Positions 18,115 to 28,211 of a stretch of DNA of 64,000 nucleotides are shown here, one piece after another. Source of the stretch: Gemmatimonadota bacterium (GTDB lineage: Bacteria > Gemmatimonadota > Gemmatimonadetes > Gemmatimonadales > GWC2-71-9); the NCBI GenBank assembly GCA_029863245.1, contig JAOTVV010000013.1:1-64000 (forward strand). Direction: 5' to 3'. Below the pieces are notes generated by a model. It had not been told where the DNA came from, did not search any database, and saw nothing but the letters and a program-made list of their open reading frames with translations. Position 1 is the stretch's first letter; each line of letters begins with the position of its first letter. The translations under genes and the position numbers were made by a program.

Positions 18115-18540
18115 TCAGTTCTTTGGGGTCTGCTCCGCCACTGAGAGTACGTACGCAACCAGGTCCCAGGTTTCGTCCTCATTCAGCGCTTTCCACGCGG
18201 GCATGGGGGTGCCCTGGATCCCCTCTCGAATAACAAAAAACGCCCGGCGCGGGGTCACCCGGGCACGCCACGTCGGGTCGCGGAAGTCGGCCGGTGGGAT
18301 CGACAGATTGCGTCGTCGGCCCCGTCCATCGGCCCGCTCACCGTGGCACAGGGCACAGTGGTCTTGGAACAGCGCTCGCCCCCGTAACCGTGCCTCGGCG
18401 GAGGCAATTCTCAGCTCCGGGACGACGACCTTACGGTATGCTGGGGGCACCCCCGAGTTGTCACAGGCCCAGAGCCCGAGCAGCAGGGCCCCTCCGGCCA
18501 AGGGGAACTGTCGCACCATCCGTGTCCGGGAAAGGCCCAT
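18115..18540 (-). CDS. Lipoprotein c-type cytochrome of the hydrogenase operon
   Basis: A 141-residue monoheme cytochrome c. A short signal with lipobox-like LGLWAC suggests a lipid anchor; the heme site is CALCH in RALFQDHCALCHGERADG, and the axial Met is probably in GTPMPAWKALNED. It looks like a class I cytochrome and may carry electrons between the hydrogenase cytochrome b/quinone pool and a periplasmic acceptor. The start is uncertain: ATG 18540 or ATG 18519, both inside the 3' end of the maturation protease gene in another frame, so the two genes overlap by 59-80 bases. c-type cytochromes are not standard members of Hya/Hup operons. Confidence 0.88.
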   Translation of the reverse strand: MGLSRTRMVRQFPLAGGALLLGLWACDNSGVPPAYRKVVVPELRIASAEARLRGRALFQDHCALCHGERADGRGRRRNLSIPPADFRDPTWRARVTPRRAFFVIREGIQGTPMPAWKALNEDETWDLVAYVLSVAEQTPKN

Positions 18541-19018
18541 AGCCCATCCGATCCGCCTCCTCGACGATTCCTTGTACCAGTCGCGGCATCTGCCGTTCGA
18601 CTGCGGCCGAGCGAGCGACCCGCACGTCCAACGACTCAGGAACGAGCCCCAGGAGGACGACGCGCCGCGGATAGGAACCCAGCCAGCGTAGCGCGTCCAG
18701 CAAATCGGCCACGCCGACTTGATGGCACGACAGCCGACTGCGCACCGCCGGGCCCACATCATCCCCCTCGAGGCGGACGAAGGAACCCGGCTGGCCGTCG
18801 GTCTGAACCGCGTCGACCAGTACGACGTCGTCGGTAGCCTCGAACTGCGACAGCAGCGCGAGACCCAGGGTCCCGCCGTCCACGACACGGACTCCAATGG
18901 GAATCTCATGCTGCTGCCGCAGCAGCTCGACCGCTGCTATGCCAAGCCCGTCATCGCCGCACAGCACATTGCCCAGGCCCAAGATCAAGAGTGACCCGGG
19001 GTCGCGGTATGTGGTCAT
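18461..19018 (-). CDS. [NiFe]-hydrogenase maturation protease (M52)
   Basis: A 185-residue endopeptidase of the HyaD/HybD/HupD family that removes the C-terminal peptide of the large subunit after nickel insertion. Motifs: ILGLGNVLCGDDGLGIAAVE (nickel-sensing acidic residue), VVDGGTLGL, VLVDAVQTDGQPGSF and LSCHQVGVADLLDAL, whose His is a likely metal ligand. ATG 19018 overlaps the cytochrome b stop in an ATGA junction. The C-terminal ~25 residues, rich in Gly, Pro and Arg, extend over the cytochrome c start and may be dispensable. Confidence 0.93.
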   Translation of the reverse strand: MTTYRDPGSLLILGLGNVLCGDDGLGIAAVELLRQQHEIPIGVRVVDGGTLGLALLSQFEATDDVVLVDAVQTDGQPGSFVRLEGDDVGPAVRSRLSCHQVGVADLLDALRWLGSYPRRVVLLGLVPESLDVRVARSAAVERQMPRLVQGIVEEADRMGYGPFPDTDGATVPLGRRGPAARALGL

Positions 19019-19734
19019 CCTGCGCGATCGCCCTGCTCTGCAGCGAGGTCCTCTGCCGATGCAAAGCGATACCCTGAGAACATCGAGTCGATCGTCGCGT
19101 TCTTCGCCGACCGCGCGACCACGAGCGCGGCGGAGACGTGGTGCACCACGAAGGCCGCCAGCAGCCACATGATCGTGTGATGCAGCCACCGTGCCGTCTG
19201 GGGCCCACCGAAGAGCGGCAGGAGCAGCCCGAAGATCTTCATGGGGGACCCCGCTCCGGCCTGGATCGAGAACATGGCGTACCCGCTCAACGCTGCGATG
19301 AGACAGAGACCATAGACGAGCACGTACGTCAACCCGGCAAGCGGGTTGTGACCGACGAACCTCGGCGGGACGGGACGAAAGAACAGGTAGAACTTGAGCC
19401 ACTCCCATACGAGCTTCCAGCGATTGACGCTCGTTGGGATGAGCTGATGCCACCGGGCATAGCGATTCCCCATGAACATCCAGGCGATGCGTGAGAGCTC
19501 AGACAGGCTGAATACGATCGCAGCGAAGAAGTGGATTACCTGCACCGTCCCCATCACGAATTCCTGCCCTGCTGGATCCGGAGCCACGATGAACGGATTG
19601 CCGATGTAGTAGCCGGTCACCGCCAGCACGACGAGGGCTGTGGCGATGAGCCAGTGCGTGATGCGGACCGGCAAATCCCACACATAGACCCGAGTGAGCC
19701 CCCGGTCCACTGCGGCAGGGGCCGTGGCAGTCAT
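19015..19734 (-). CDS. Hydrogenase b-type cytochrome subunit
   Basis: A 239-residue integral membrane diheme cytochrome of the HyaC/HupC family, which anchors the hydrogenase and passes electrons to quinone. Four transmembrane helices are visible. Candidate heme ligands are His in VRITHWLIATALV, VQVIHFFAAIVF and HHTIMWLLAAFVVHH. The segment GYYIGNPF after helix 1 is characteristic. ATG 19734 overlaps the large-subunit stop (ATGA); an upstream ATG at 19800 would lie inside the large-subunit gene and is rejected. Confidence 0.94.
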   Translation of the reverse strand: MTATAPAAVDRGLTRVYVWDLPVRITHWLIATALVVLAVTGYYIGNPFIVAPDPAGQEFVMGTVQVIHFFAAIVFSLSELSRIAWMFMGNRYARWHQLIPTSVNRWKLVWEWLKFYLFFRPVPPRFVGHNPLAGLTYVLVYGLCLIAALSGYAMFSIQAGAGSPMKIFGLLLPLFGGPQTARWLHHTIMWLLAAFVVHHVSAALVVARSAKNATIDSMFSGYRFASAEDLAAEQGDRAG

Positions 19735-21437
19735 CGGATCCTCACTTGTGCGAGCTCGCGGCCGGTGCGGTCGACTACATGCACGCCGCATGCGATGCAC
19801 GGATCGAACGAATGCACCGTCCGCAGAATCTCGAGCGGCTGCTGCGGGTCTCTCACGGGCGTTCCGACGATCGCCTCCTCATACGGTCCGCGCTGGCCGG
19901 CGGCATCACGCGGGCCGGCATTCCACGTGCTCGGGACCACGCACTGGTAGTTGGCGATCTCGCCGTTCACGATGTGTACCCAGTGACCGAGGGCGCCACG
20001 GGGTGCCTCGTGGAACCCCGCACCGGTGCATTCCCTGGGCCAGCTCGACGGTTGCCACTTGGAGTTGTCATGGATCGCCAGCTCACCACGACCCATGTTG
20101 TCGGCCAGCTCGTCAAGCCATCCCTCGAGCTTTTCGGCCAGAACGAGCGTCTCGATCCCCCGGGCGGCCACTCTGCCAAGCGTTGAGAACAGCGCCCCTG
20201 GGCCGACCCCGAGCTGCCCCAACACATATCCAACGAGCTCTCGGACGCGCTGGTGACCTGAGCCGTAGGCGACCAGCATTCGCGCCAACGGGCCGACCTC
20301 CATGGGCAGGCCGTCGTAGCGCGGTGCCTTGAGCCAGCTGTACTTGCCGTCAGTATCGAGCCACTCGTACGGCGGCTCGGGTCCTTCATAGGTAGGTTTG
20401 GTCTCGCCACGAGATGGGTGGAGTCCGTCCTGATCACCTCCCTCGTACTCGTACCAGGAGTGCGTGACGTATTCAGTGATCTTAGCTGGATCGAGGGCTT
20501 CGACGGTGGAGAGATCCCGGTCCCGGATCACCCCAGACGGGAGAAACAGTGGCGCGTTGGCACCCTCCGTCTCAGGGTACTCGCCGTACACCAGGAAGTT
20601 GCCCACACCACCACCGTACCCCGCCCACTCCTTGTAGAACGACGCTACAGCGAGGAGATCAGGGATATAGACCTTCTCCACGAAAATGAGCGCCTTGCGA
20701 ATCAGCTCTCGCATCGTGGAGATCGAGGTCATGTTGATCGACGCCTGTTTGTCGGGATCGATCGGCGTCGCCATTCCACCGACCAAGAAGCTCTGCAGGT
20801 GCGGATTCTTCCCCCCTAGCACCGCGTGGATCTTGATGACCTCCCGCTGCCAATCGAGCGCCTCGAGGTAGTGGGCCACAGCCAGCAGGTTCGCCTCGGG
20901 TGGCAGCCGGTACGCCGGATGTCCCCAGTAGGCGTTGGCGAACGGACCCAACTGACCTCGGTCGACGAACTTCTGCACCCGATCCTTCACCGCGCTGAAA
21001 TAGCTGGCGCTGGAGAGCGGCCAATCGGAGATCGACTGGGCGAGGCGGGATGTCGCGGCCGGATTGGCCGAGAGCGCCGACACGATGTCCACCCAATCAA
21101 GCGCGTGCAGGTGGTAGAAATGGACGACGTGATCCTGCACCATCTGCGATGCCATGATCAGATTGCGCAGCAGCCGGGCGTTCGGCGGCGGCTGGGCGCC
21201 GATCGCGTTCTCGACTGCGCGGATTGACGTGATCGCATGCACGGTGGTACACACGCCGCAGATGCGCTGCGTGAATGCCCACGCGTCCCGCGGATCTCTG
21301 CCCTTCAGGATCAACTCAATACCGCGAAACATGGTGGCGGAGGACCAGGCGTTCTGCACCGTGCCGCCATCAACCTCGGCCTCGATGCGCAAGTGTCCCT
21401 CAATGCGCGTGACAGGATCGATGACGATGCGGCTCAT
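19731..21437 (-). CDS. [NiFe]-hydrogenase large subunit (group 1, membrane-bound)
   Basis: A 568-residue catalytic subunit that splits H2 at the NiFe(CN)2CO centre. The N-terminal Ni ligand motif is RICGVCTTVHA and the C-terminal motif is DPCIACGVH followed by a 14-residue tail VVDRTGRELAQVRIR-like, which the adjacent M52 protease would remove after His. The start MSRIVIDPVTRIEGHLRIE is typical of group 1 enzymes, and partner genes (cytochrome b, Tat-type small subunit) agree with a periplasm-facing uptake enzyme. It overlaps the small-subunit stop by 4 bases. All four catalytic cysteines are present. Confidence 0.97.
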   Translation of the reverse strand: MSRIVIDPVTRIEGHLRIEAEVDGGTVQNAWSSATMFRGIELILKGRDPRDAWAFTQRICGVCTTVHAITSIRAVENAIGAQPPPNARLLRNLIMASQMVQDHVVHFYHLHALDWVDIVSALSANPAATSRLAQSISDWPLSSASYFSAVKDRVQKFVDRGQLGPFANAYWGHPAYRLPPEANLLAVAHYLEALDWQREVIKIHAVLGGKNPHLQSFLVGGMATPIDPDKQASINMTSISTMRELIRKALIFVEKVYIPDLLAVASFYKEWAGYGGGVGNFLVYGEYPETEGANAPLFLPSGVIRDRDLSTVEALDPAKITEYVTHSWYEYEGGDQDGLHPSRGETKPTYEGPEPPYEWLDTDGKYSWLKAPRYDGLPMEVGPLARMLVAYGSGHQRVRELVGYVLGQLGVGPGALFSTLGRVAARGIETLVLAEKLEGWLDELADNMGRGELAIHDNSKWQPSSWPRECTGAGFHEAPRGALGHWVHIVNGEIANYQCVVPSTWNAGPRDAAGQRGPYEEAIVGTPVRDPQQPLEILRTVHSFDPCIACGVHVVDRTGRELAQVRIR

Positions 21438-22555
21438 GACTGACCTCCCTTCGCTTGCTGCGCAGCGGCTGCTTCGGTCTTGACCCGGGCCGCACGACGT
21501 CGGGTCAGCTGGACGAGCCCGTGGGCCACGTACGCGCCCGCCACTCCTGCGGCGGCGATGATCCCAACCCTATCTGCGGTCGTGTGCACACCGAAGCCGG
21601 GGACGCCCGCGACGTGGCTGTAGAACGGAGTCATCTTGTCCCAGAAGTCCGGCTCGGCGCATCCGAGACAGGGGTGACCACAGCCCACTGGCCAATTGGT
21701 CCCCTCGTTCCACCCGACCTGGGGACAGTTCTGGAACGTGACCGGCCCCTTGCAGCCCATCTTGTACAGACAGTACCCGAGGCGGTGTCCCTCGTCGCCC
21801 CAGTTCTCGACGTATTGTCCGGCGTCGTAATGCGCCCGGCGCTCACAGTTGTCGTGGATTGCCTTACCGTACGCGAACAACGGGCGGCGATAGCGATCAA
21901 CGGGTGGCCACCGCTCAAAGGTCACGAAATACATGATCAGCGCAGCGAGGTTCTCGGCGTTCGCCGGACATGCCGGAAGGTTGATCAAGGTCTTCAGGCC
22001 GGGGACGGCGTCCGCCACGCTGAGCGCCCCCGTCGGGTTGGGAGCTGCGGCCGGAAGGCCACCGAACGCGGCACACGTGCCGATGGCGACCGTTGCGGCG
22101 GCACCACCACACACCTCCTTCGCAATCTGGAGCGCTGAGCGGCCCCCGATCGTGCAGTACGCCCCATTCGCTCCGGTGGGAATCGAACCTTCGACCACCG
22201 CGATGTACTGGCCTCGCTTCTGTTCGACCACGCCGCCGAGTGCCGCCTCCGCACGGTGACCAGCCGCGGCCATGATGGTCTCGTGATAGTCGACTGACAG
22301 CGTATCAAGAACGATGGCGGCCACCGTGGGACGGGCTGCCCGGAGAAATGACTCGGTGTTGCCCGCGCAGTCCTGGAACTCCAGCCAGACAAGGGACGGC
22401 TTTTCACCGGTTGCAACGGCTTGCGCGATCGTCGCCCGCGCCGACTTGGGCAGCGCGAGCACCGACGCCATCGCGCTACAAAAGCCGAGGAAGTCGCGCC
22501 GGGAGACACCCCGTCGTTCCAGCTCGCTCACGAACCAGCTATCCGCATACGCCAT
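21434..22555 (-). CDS. [NiFe]-hydrogenase small subunit with altered proximal-cluster site
   Basis: A 373-residue electron-transfer subunit with a Tat signal (SRRDFLGFCSAMASVLALP) that exports the folded dimer, and a C-terminal membrane anchor (about residues 320-345) with a basic tail. Cluster ligands are mostly canonical: Cys63, Cys in IGTCAAFGG, Cys in LPACPAN for the proximal cluster; HDNC, CLYKMGC and NCPQVGWN..CGHPCLGC for distal and medial clusters. The exception is residue 66: the usual CxxC is CAGN, so Asn replaces the second Cys. GGAGG before ATG 22555 fixes the start. It is the first gene of a minus-strand operon reaching hypE. Confidence 0.96.
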   Translation of the reverse strand: MAYADSWFVSELERRGVSRRDFLGFCSAMASVLALPKSARATIAQAVATGEKPSLVWLEFQDCAGNTESFLRAARPTVAAIVLDTLSVDYHETIMAAAGHRAEAALGGVVEQKRGQYIAVVEGSIPTGANGAYCTIGGRSALQIAKEVCGGAAATVAIGTCAAFGGLPAAAPNPTGALSVADAVPGLKTLINLPACPANAENLAALIMYFVTFERWPPVDRYRRPLFAYGKAIHDNCERRAHYDAGQYVENWGDEGHRLGYCLYKMGCKGPVTFQNCPQVGWNEGTNWPVGCGHPCLGCAEPDFWDKMTPFYSHVAGVPGFGVHTTADRVGIIAAAGVAGAYVAHGLVQLTRRRAARVKTEAAAAQQAKGGQS

Positions 22556-23138
22556 AAACACACCTCCGGCGAAGGAGCCAGGAATCGATGATCCCATGGC
22601 CGGACGTCCCGGGGATCGGAGCACCCCTCACCGACCTGCAACTGGCAGGAGACCGGGGGACTCTCGCCCGTGTTGCACTCGTATCGTTGAACGGCCCTGA
22701 TCACCAGAGCCTACAGACGGCGTCAGATTCTCAGAACTGCGCCTACCCCATGAGTGGCGGGCGCAGGGTCACAACCCACCGGCGCTTGGTGCGGTACCAG
22801 TGGGTCGCGGTAGTGGTTGCAAGAAGCAGTGGGGACGGATGCGGCGCAGGAAGCTCGTGGACCGCACGTTCTCTAACGGCCGCTGTGTAATCGAAAAGGC
22901 CAAGACGTACCCACATGCGAGCGGAAGAGCCTCTCCGGGCGGGGGAAAACCAGACCCGAAAATTCCCCTAGACAAGAATACGCATGCCCTAAAGAATTCA
23001 TGAAACCTGTGTGAAGCTCACCGCCCGAGTAACCAGCAGATCTCAGCCCCTGACGCCCGCTGCGCCCAACCTCATGGTAGCCAGACACTTGCGGTGACTA
23101 TGGGCGCAAGGCAGGTTCACGCGGCTCCACGGAGGTGA
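22556..23138. other. Long non-coding region upstream of the hydrogenase operon
   Basis: About 580 bases separate the hydrogenase small-subunit start from the next plus-strand gene. No open frame here has protein-like composition. The part near 22950-23010 is clearly more AT-rich than its surroundings and could hold promoters for the divergent transcripts, but I could not assign specific -35/-10 or activator sites. Confidence 0.5.
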
Positions 23139-23552
23139 TTGCTGGCCACACGGACCTCACCCTCGGGACAGCCGCCTCGCCCGGATTCACCTCACGACGA
23201 GGCCCACGCGGCCATCCGAGCGGAGGGCACGGATTCGGCGGCACCGTCGTCGCGGCGATCAGGCAGCCTACTAAGGCATGCGTGGCGTGCGGGAACGGGT
23301 CCCCGTCTCGCCGTCGCGCTCGGACTGACGGTGACGGCGGTCTGGGCAGTCGTCGTGACCGTGGGCACGATGAGGTTCATCGTGAGCACCGTGAGCAACC
23401 CCGCCCTGGCGTGGCCGTTCAAGGCCGGCATGGCCATCCTGGTGCCAGTTGTCATGCTATTCCTCGTCGTTTCCCTGCCCATGAACTGGATGACCTTCCT
23501 CCTGGTCTGGCTGGACGAACGGCGCCGCAGCAGACACCGCCGCGGCGGGTAG
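23139..23552 (+). CDS. Hypothetical protein with two transmembrane helices
   Basis: A 137-residue protein of unknown function. The first ~50 residues are polar and Pro/Ser/Arg-rich; two hydrophobic helices follow (LAVALGLTVTAVWAVVVTVG and an ILVPVVMLFLVVSLPM-like helix), then a basic tail ending LDERRRSRHRRGG. The start is taken as TTG 23139 because GGAGGTGA sits immediately upstream, though that spacing is short and the true start could be further in. It diverges from the hydrogenase operon. No family recognised. Confidence 0.55.
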   Translation: MLATRTSPSGQPPRPDSPHDEAHAAIRAEGTDSAAPSSRRSGSLLRHAWRAGTGPRLAVALGLTVTAVWAVVVTVGTMRFIVSTVSNPALAWPFKAGMAILVPVVMLFLVVSLPMNWMTFLLVWLDERRRSRHRRGG

Positions 23553-23658
23553 CCAGCAGCATGTCGCTGCACCGATCAGACGCCGGACCAGGTTCTCCTT
23601 GCCGACCCGGCTCCGTCGTCGTATTTGATAAGGGACTATCCGTCGAGGGAGGCCACCC

Positions 23659-23859
23659 ATGGGACTTGGGCACGAGTATCTCTCCCGCATCCACGAGGCG
23701 CTCAGGGACTTCGAGAGTGCCGTCTGCGATCGGGAGAAGTTCAAACCGCTCGAGAGCAAGGTCACGCGGCAGCAGGACGTCGATCACGCCCGCCAGCGGC
23801 TGATCGATGCCATCGTCGACATCGTCACCAAGGAGCGGCTCGCGAAGAAGCAGAACTGA
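23659..23859 (+). CDS. Small helical protein of unknown function
   Basis: A 66-residue soluble protein with a good GAGGGAGG eight bases before ATG 23659. It is highly charged and predicted helical throughout (SRIHEALRDFESAVCDREK, then VDHARQRLIDAIVDIVTKERL). There is no signal or membrane segment. It lies just before a Ser/Thr kinase gene on the same strand and could be co-expressed with it. I do not recognise the family. Confidence 0.65.
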   Translation: MGLGHEYLSRIHEALRDFESAVCDREKFKPLESKVTRQQDVDHARQRLIDAIVDIVTKERLAKKQN

Positions 23860-23962
23860 CCGGCCGCGGGTCATGATGTTCCTCCACCATCCGTCGGCGG
23901 CCACTTCCCCCGCGAGCCGGACCACTCCAGCCCGCCGGGGACGGTAGCCGCGCATACCGGTG

Positions 23963-25561
<1,599 letters not shown>

Positions 25562-25687
25562 TCGGGCACCGTCTGCCGATCCACCGCGGCCAGCGTTCTC
25601 AGAACAAGCAACGACACTCCCGAAGCAGTGAACCGCAGCCTAGTTTCTCACTAGACACCAACCGCCGGCGAACCGATGGGGGAATCA

Positions 25688-28150
25688 ATGGGCAAGGCGA
25701 GCATCCCGGATGCGGCATCCTTCGAAAAGTTGGGTGCCTTCTACCTCGGCCGCGAGTACGATGCGAAGGCAGACGACACGACCGACAACCTGCTGCTCTA
25801 CGATGCAAGAGACCTGACGACCCACGCCGTCTGTGTCGGCATGACCGGCAGCGGGAAGACGGGGCTTTGTATCTCGCTGCTCGAGGAAGCCGCGATCGAC
25901 GGTATTCCCGCCATCGCGATCGACCCGAAAGGCGATCTCGGGAATCTGCTCCTCACGTTTCCGGACCTGCGGCCAGAGGATTTCCGGCCCTGGATCGACG
26001 AGGCGGAGGCTGCCCGGAAGGGCTCAACGCCGGATGAGTATGCCCAGGCAACGGCGGAACTCTGGAAAAGCGGCCTGGCCAAATGGGGCGAGGATGGGGC
26101 GCGGATCCGCCGCCTGCGCGAGGCGGCTGACTTCGCGATCTACACCCCTGGGAGTACCGCCGGCCTCCCGCTGACAGTGCTCCGGTCGTTCGCTGCGCCT
26201 CCCGCGGCCCTGCTCGAGGACGGTGACGCACTGCGTGAGCGGGTCATGGCCTCCGTGTCAGGGCTCTTGGGGCTGCTCGGCATCGCCGCCGACCCGATCA
26301 AGAGTCGCGAGCACATCCTGCTCTCGACCCTCCTCCAGACTGCATGGACCGCCGGCCGGGATCTCGATCTGCCATCGCTCATCGCGCAGGTGCAGTCACC
26401 ACCGGTGGATCGGATCGGCGTGATGGACGTCGAGGCGTTCTATCCAAAGCAGGATCGGCTCGACCTCTCCATGCGCCTGAACGGCCTCGTGGCCTCGCCC
26501 GGCTTTGCCGCCTGGCTCGAAGGAGAACCCCTCGAGATCCCGCGCATGCTGTGGACCGCCGACGGACGGCCCCGCATCACGGTGCTCTCGTTGGCACACC
26601 TTTCCGATGCAGAGCGCATGTTCTTCGTGACGGTGCTGCTGAATGAAGTCGTCGCGTGGATGCGGACGCAGGCGGGGACACCGAGTCTCCGGGCACTGCT
26701 CTACATGGACGAGGTATTTGGCTACTTCCCGCCGACGGCCAATCCGCCGTCCAAGACCCCCATGCTGACCTTGCTCAAACAGGCGAGGGCATACGGCCTG
26801 GGTGTGGTGCTGGCAACGCAGAACCCGGTCGATCTGGACTACAAGGGTCTCGCGAACACCGGCACGTGGTTTCTGGGACGGCTCCAGACGGAGCGAGACA
26901 AGCTGCGCGTCATCGACGGCTTGGAGGGAGCCTCCACGACGTCCGGCGCCACCTTCGACCGCCAGCAGATGGAGCGGGTTCTCTCAGGCCTGAAGAGTCG
27001 CGTGTTTCTGATGCACAATGTGCACGACGACGCTCCAATGCTGTTTCACAGCCGCTGGGCACTCTCCTACCTTCGTGGCCCCCTGACGCGGAGTCAGATT
27101 CAGACCCTCATGGCCGATCGCCGAGCCGCGGCAGCGCCGGCGCCGGAGACCACGGGGCCGACACTGCAGGCCGCGCCCGTTCCCAGGAGGCAGCACGCGA
27201 CCCGGCCCGCGCTTCCGGCAGAGGCCAAGGAGTCGTTTGCCGCAGTCGTCGGCGGCGGACCGGCTGGCGCCCGATTGCTGTACCGGCCGGCCGTGCTCGG
27301 CACGGGAGATCTCCACTTCGCCAACGTCAAGGCCGGGGTCGACCTGTGGGATACGGTCTCCTACCTCGCCCCGCTTGGCGACAACCCGCCCGCGGACATC
27401 TGGAAGGAATCGGAGCGTGTCACGGACGGGCACATGGAGCTCGACGATCGACCCGCCGAGGCGGGCACGTTTACCGATCTCCCGGCGCGCGCCACCAACG
27501 CCAAGAGCTATGCGTCGTGGGAGAAAGCCTTCAAGACACACCTCTACCGCGACGGAGCGTTGACGCTCTACAAGTGCACTGACCTCAAGTTGACCAGCGA
27601 GCCGGGCGAGTCGGAAGCCGACTTCCGGATCCGCGTGAGGCAGGCGTCGCGGGAGAAGCGCGACGAGCAGGTCGACAAGTTCCGCAAGAGCTACACCCCC
27701 AAACTGGCCAGACTCCAGGAACGGATCCGCAAGGCCGAAGAGCGGGTCGGGCGCGAGGCGTCACAGTACGACCAGCAGAAGATGCAAACCGCCATCTCGA
27801 TGGGCGCCACAGTGCTTGGCGCACTGTTTGGACGGCGTGTAGCGAGCGTCGGCACCGTCGGCCGGGCGACGACCACCATGCGCGGGGTCGGGCGGGCCGC
27901 CCGGGAAAAGGACGACATCGCGCGTGCCAGACGCGACCTCGAGGCCCTGCACGAGCAACTCGCGGCCCTCGAAGAGGAGTTCACGGGCGAGACCGAAGCG
28001 CTCGACGATCCGAGCGATGCCGCTGCCCACGAGATCACCGAGCAACTCGTCCGACCGCTGAAGAGCGACATCACGATCGGGCGGGTCGCCCTGAGCTGGC
28101 TCCCCTGGTGGGTCGACGAGAGCGGCGTGGCCACTCCGGCATTTCGGTAA
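25688..28150 (+). CDS. HerA-like P-loop ATPase with C-terminal coiled coil
   Basis: An 820-residue ATPase of the HerA/FtsK-related superfamily (helicase HerA central domain type). Walker A is GMTGSGKTG (residues 51-59), followed by AIDPKGDLGN; Walker B is LLYMDEVFG with Asp341-Glu342, and the sensor-like region is VLATQNPVDLDYKGLANTGT. The C-terminal third contains a long charged coiled coil (about residues 645-690), a Gly/Ala-rich stretch and a second coiled coil. HerA proteins pump or translocate DNA, usually with a NurA nuclease, but no nuclease gene is adjacent. Start: GGGGGA lies 4 bases before ATG 25688; ATG 25676 is the alternative. Confidence 0.85.
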   Translation: MGKASIPDAASFEKLGAFYLGREYDAKADDTTDNLLLYDARDLTTHAVCVGMTGSGKTGLCISLLEEAAIDGIPAIAIDPKGDLGNLLLTFPDLRPEDFRPWIDEAEAARKGSTPDEYAQATAELWKSGLAKWGEDGARIRRLREAADFAIYTPGSTAGLPLTVLRSFAAPPAALLEDGDALRERVMASVSGLLGLLGIAADPIKSREHILLSTLLQTAWTAGRDLDLPSLIAQVQSPPVDRIGVMDVEAFYPKQDRLDLSMRLNGLVASPGFAAWLEGEPLEIPRMLWTADGRPRITVLSLAHLSDAERMFFVTVLLNEVVAWMRTQAGTPSLRALLYMDEVFGYFPPTANPPSKTPMLTLLKQARAYGLGVVLATQNPVDLDYKGLANTGTWFLGRLQTERDKLRVIDGLEGASTTSGATFDRQQMERVLSGLKSRVFLMHNVHDDAPMLFHSRWALSYLRGPLTRSQIQTLMADRRAAAAPAPETTGPTLQAAPVPRRQHATRPALPAEAKESFAAVVGGGPAGARLLYRPAVLGTGDLHFANVKAGVDLWDTVSYLAPLGDNPPADIWKESERVTDGHMELDDRPAEAGTFTDLPARATNAKSYASWEKAFKTHLYRDGALTLYKCTDLKLTSEPGESEADFRIRVRQASREKRDEQVDKFRKSYTPKLARLQERIRKAEERVGREASQYDQQKMQTAISMGATVLGALFGRRVASVGTVGRATTTMRGVGRAAREKDDIARARRDLEALHEQLAALEEEFTGETEALDDPSDAAAHEITEQLVRPLKSDITIGRVALSWLPWWVDESGVATPAFR

Positions 28151-28156
28151 CGCCAC

Positions 28157-28181
28157 CACGGGCGGCGCCACGCCGCCCGTG
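28157..28181. terminator. Hairpin terminator between convergent genes
   Basis: An 11-bp perfect GC-rich stem (28157-28167 with 28171-28181) around a 3-base loop sits seven bases after the ATPase stop and 30 bases from the stop of the convergent helix-hairpin-helix gene. No T-tract follows. Confidence 0.6.
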
Positions 28182-28211
28182 TAGGTCACCGTCCGGAGCC
28201 CGTCCGCCCGA

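Noticed and set aside
22174..22200. tRNA T-arm-like sequence GGGAATCGAACC
   Set aside because: It lies inside the hydrogenase small-subunit gene in frame (residues IPTGANG region) and no acceptor, D-arm or anticodon arms are present around it.
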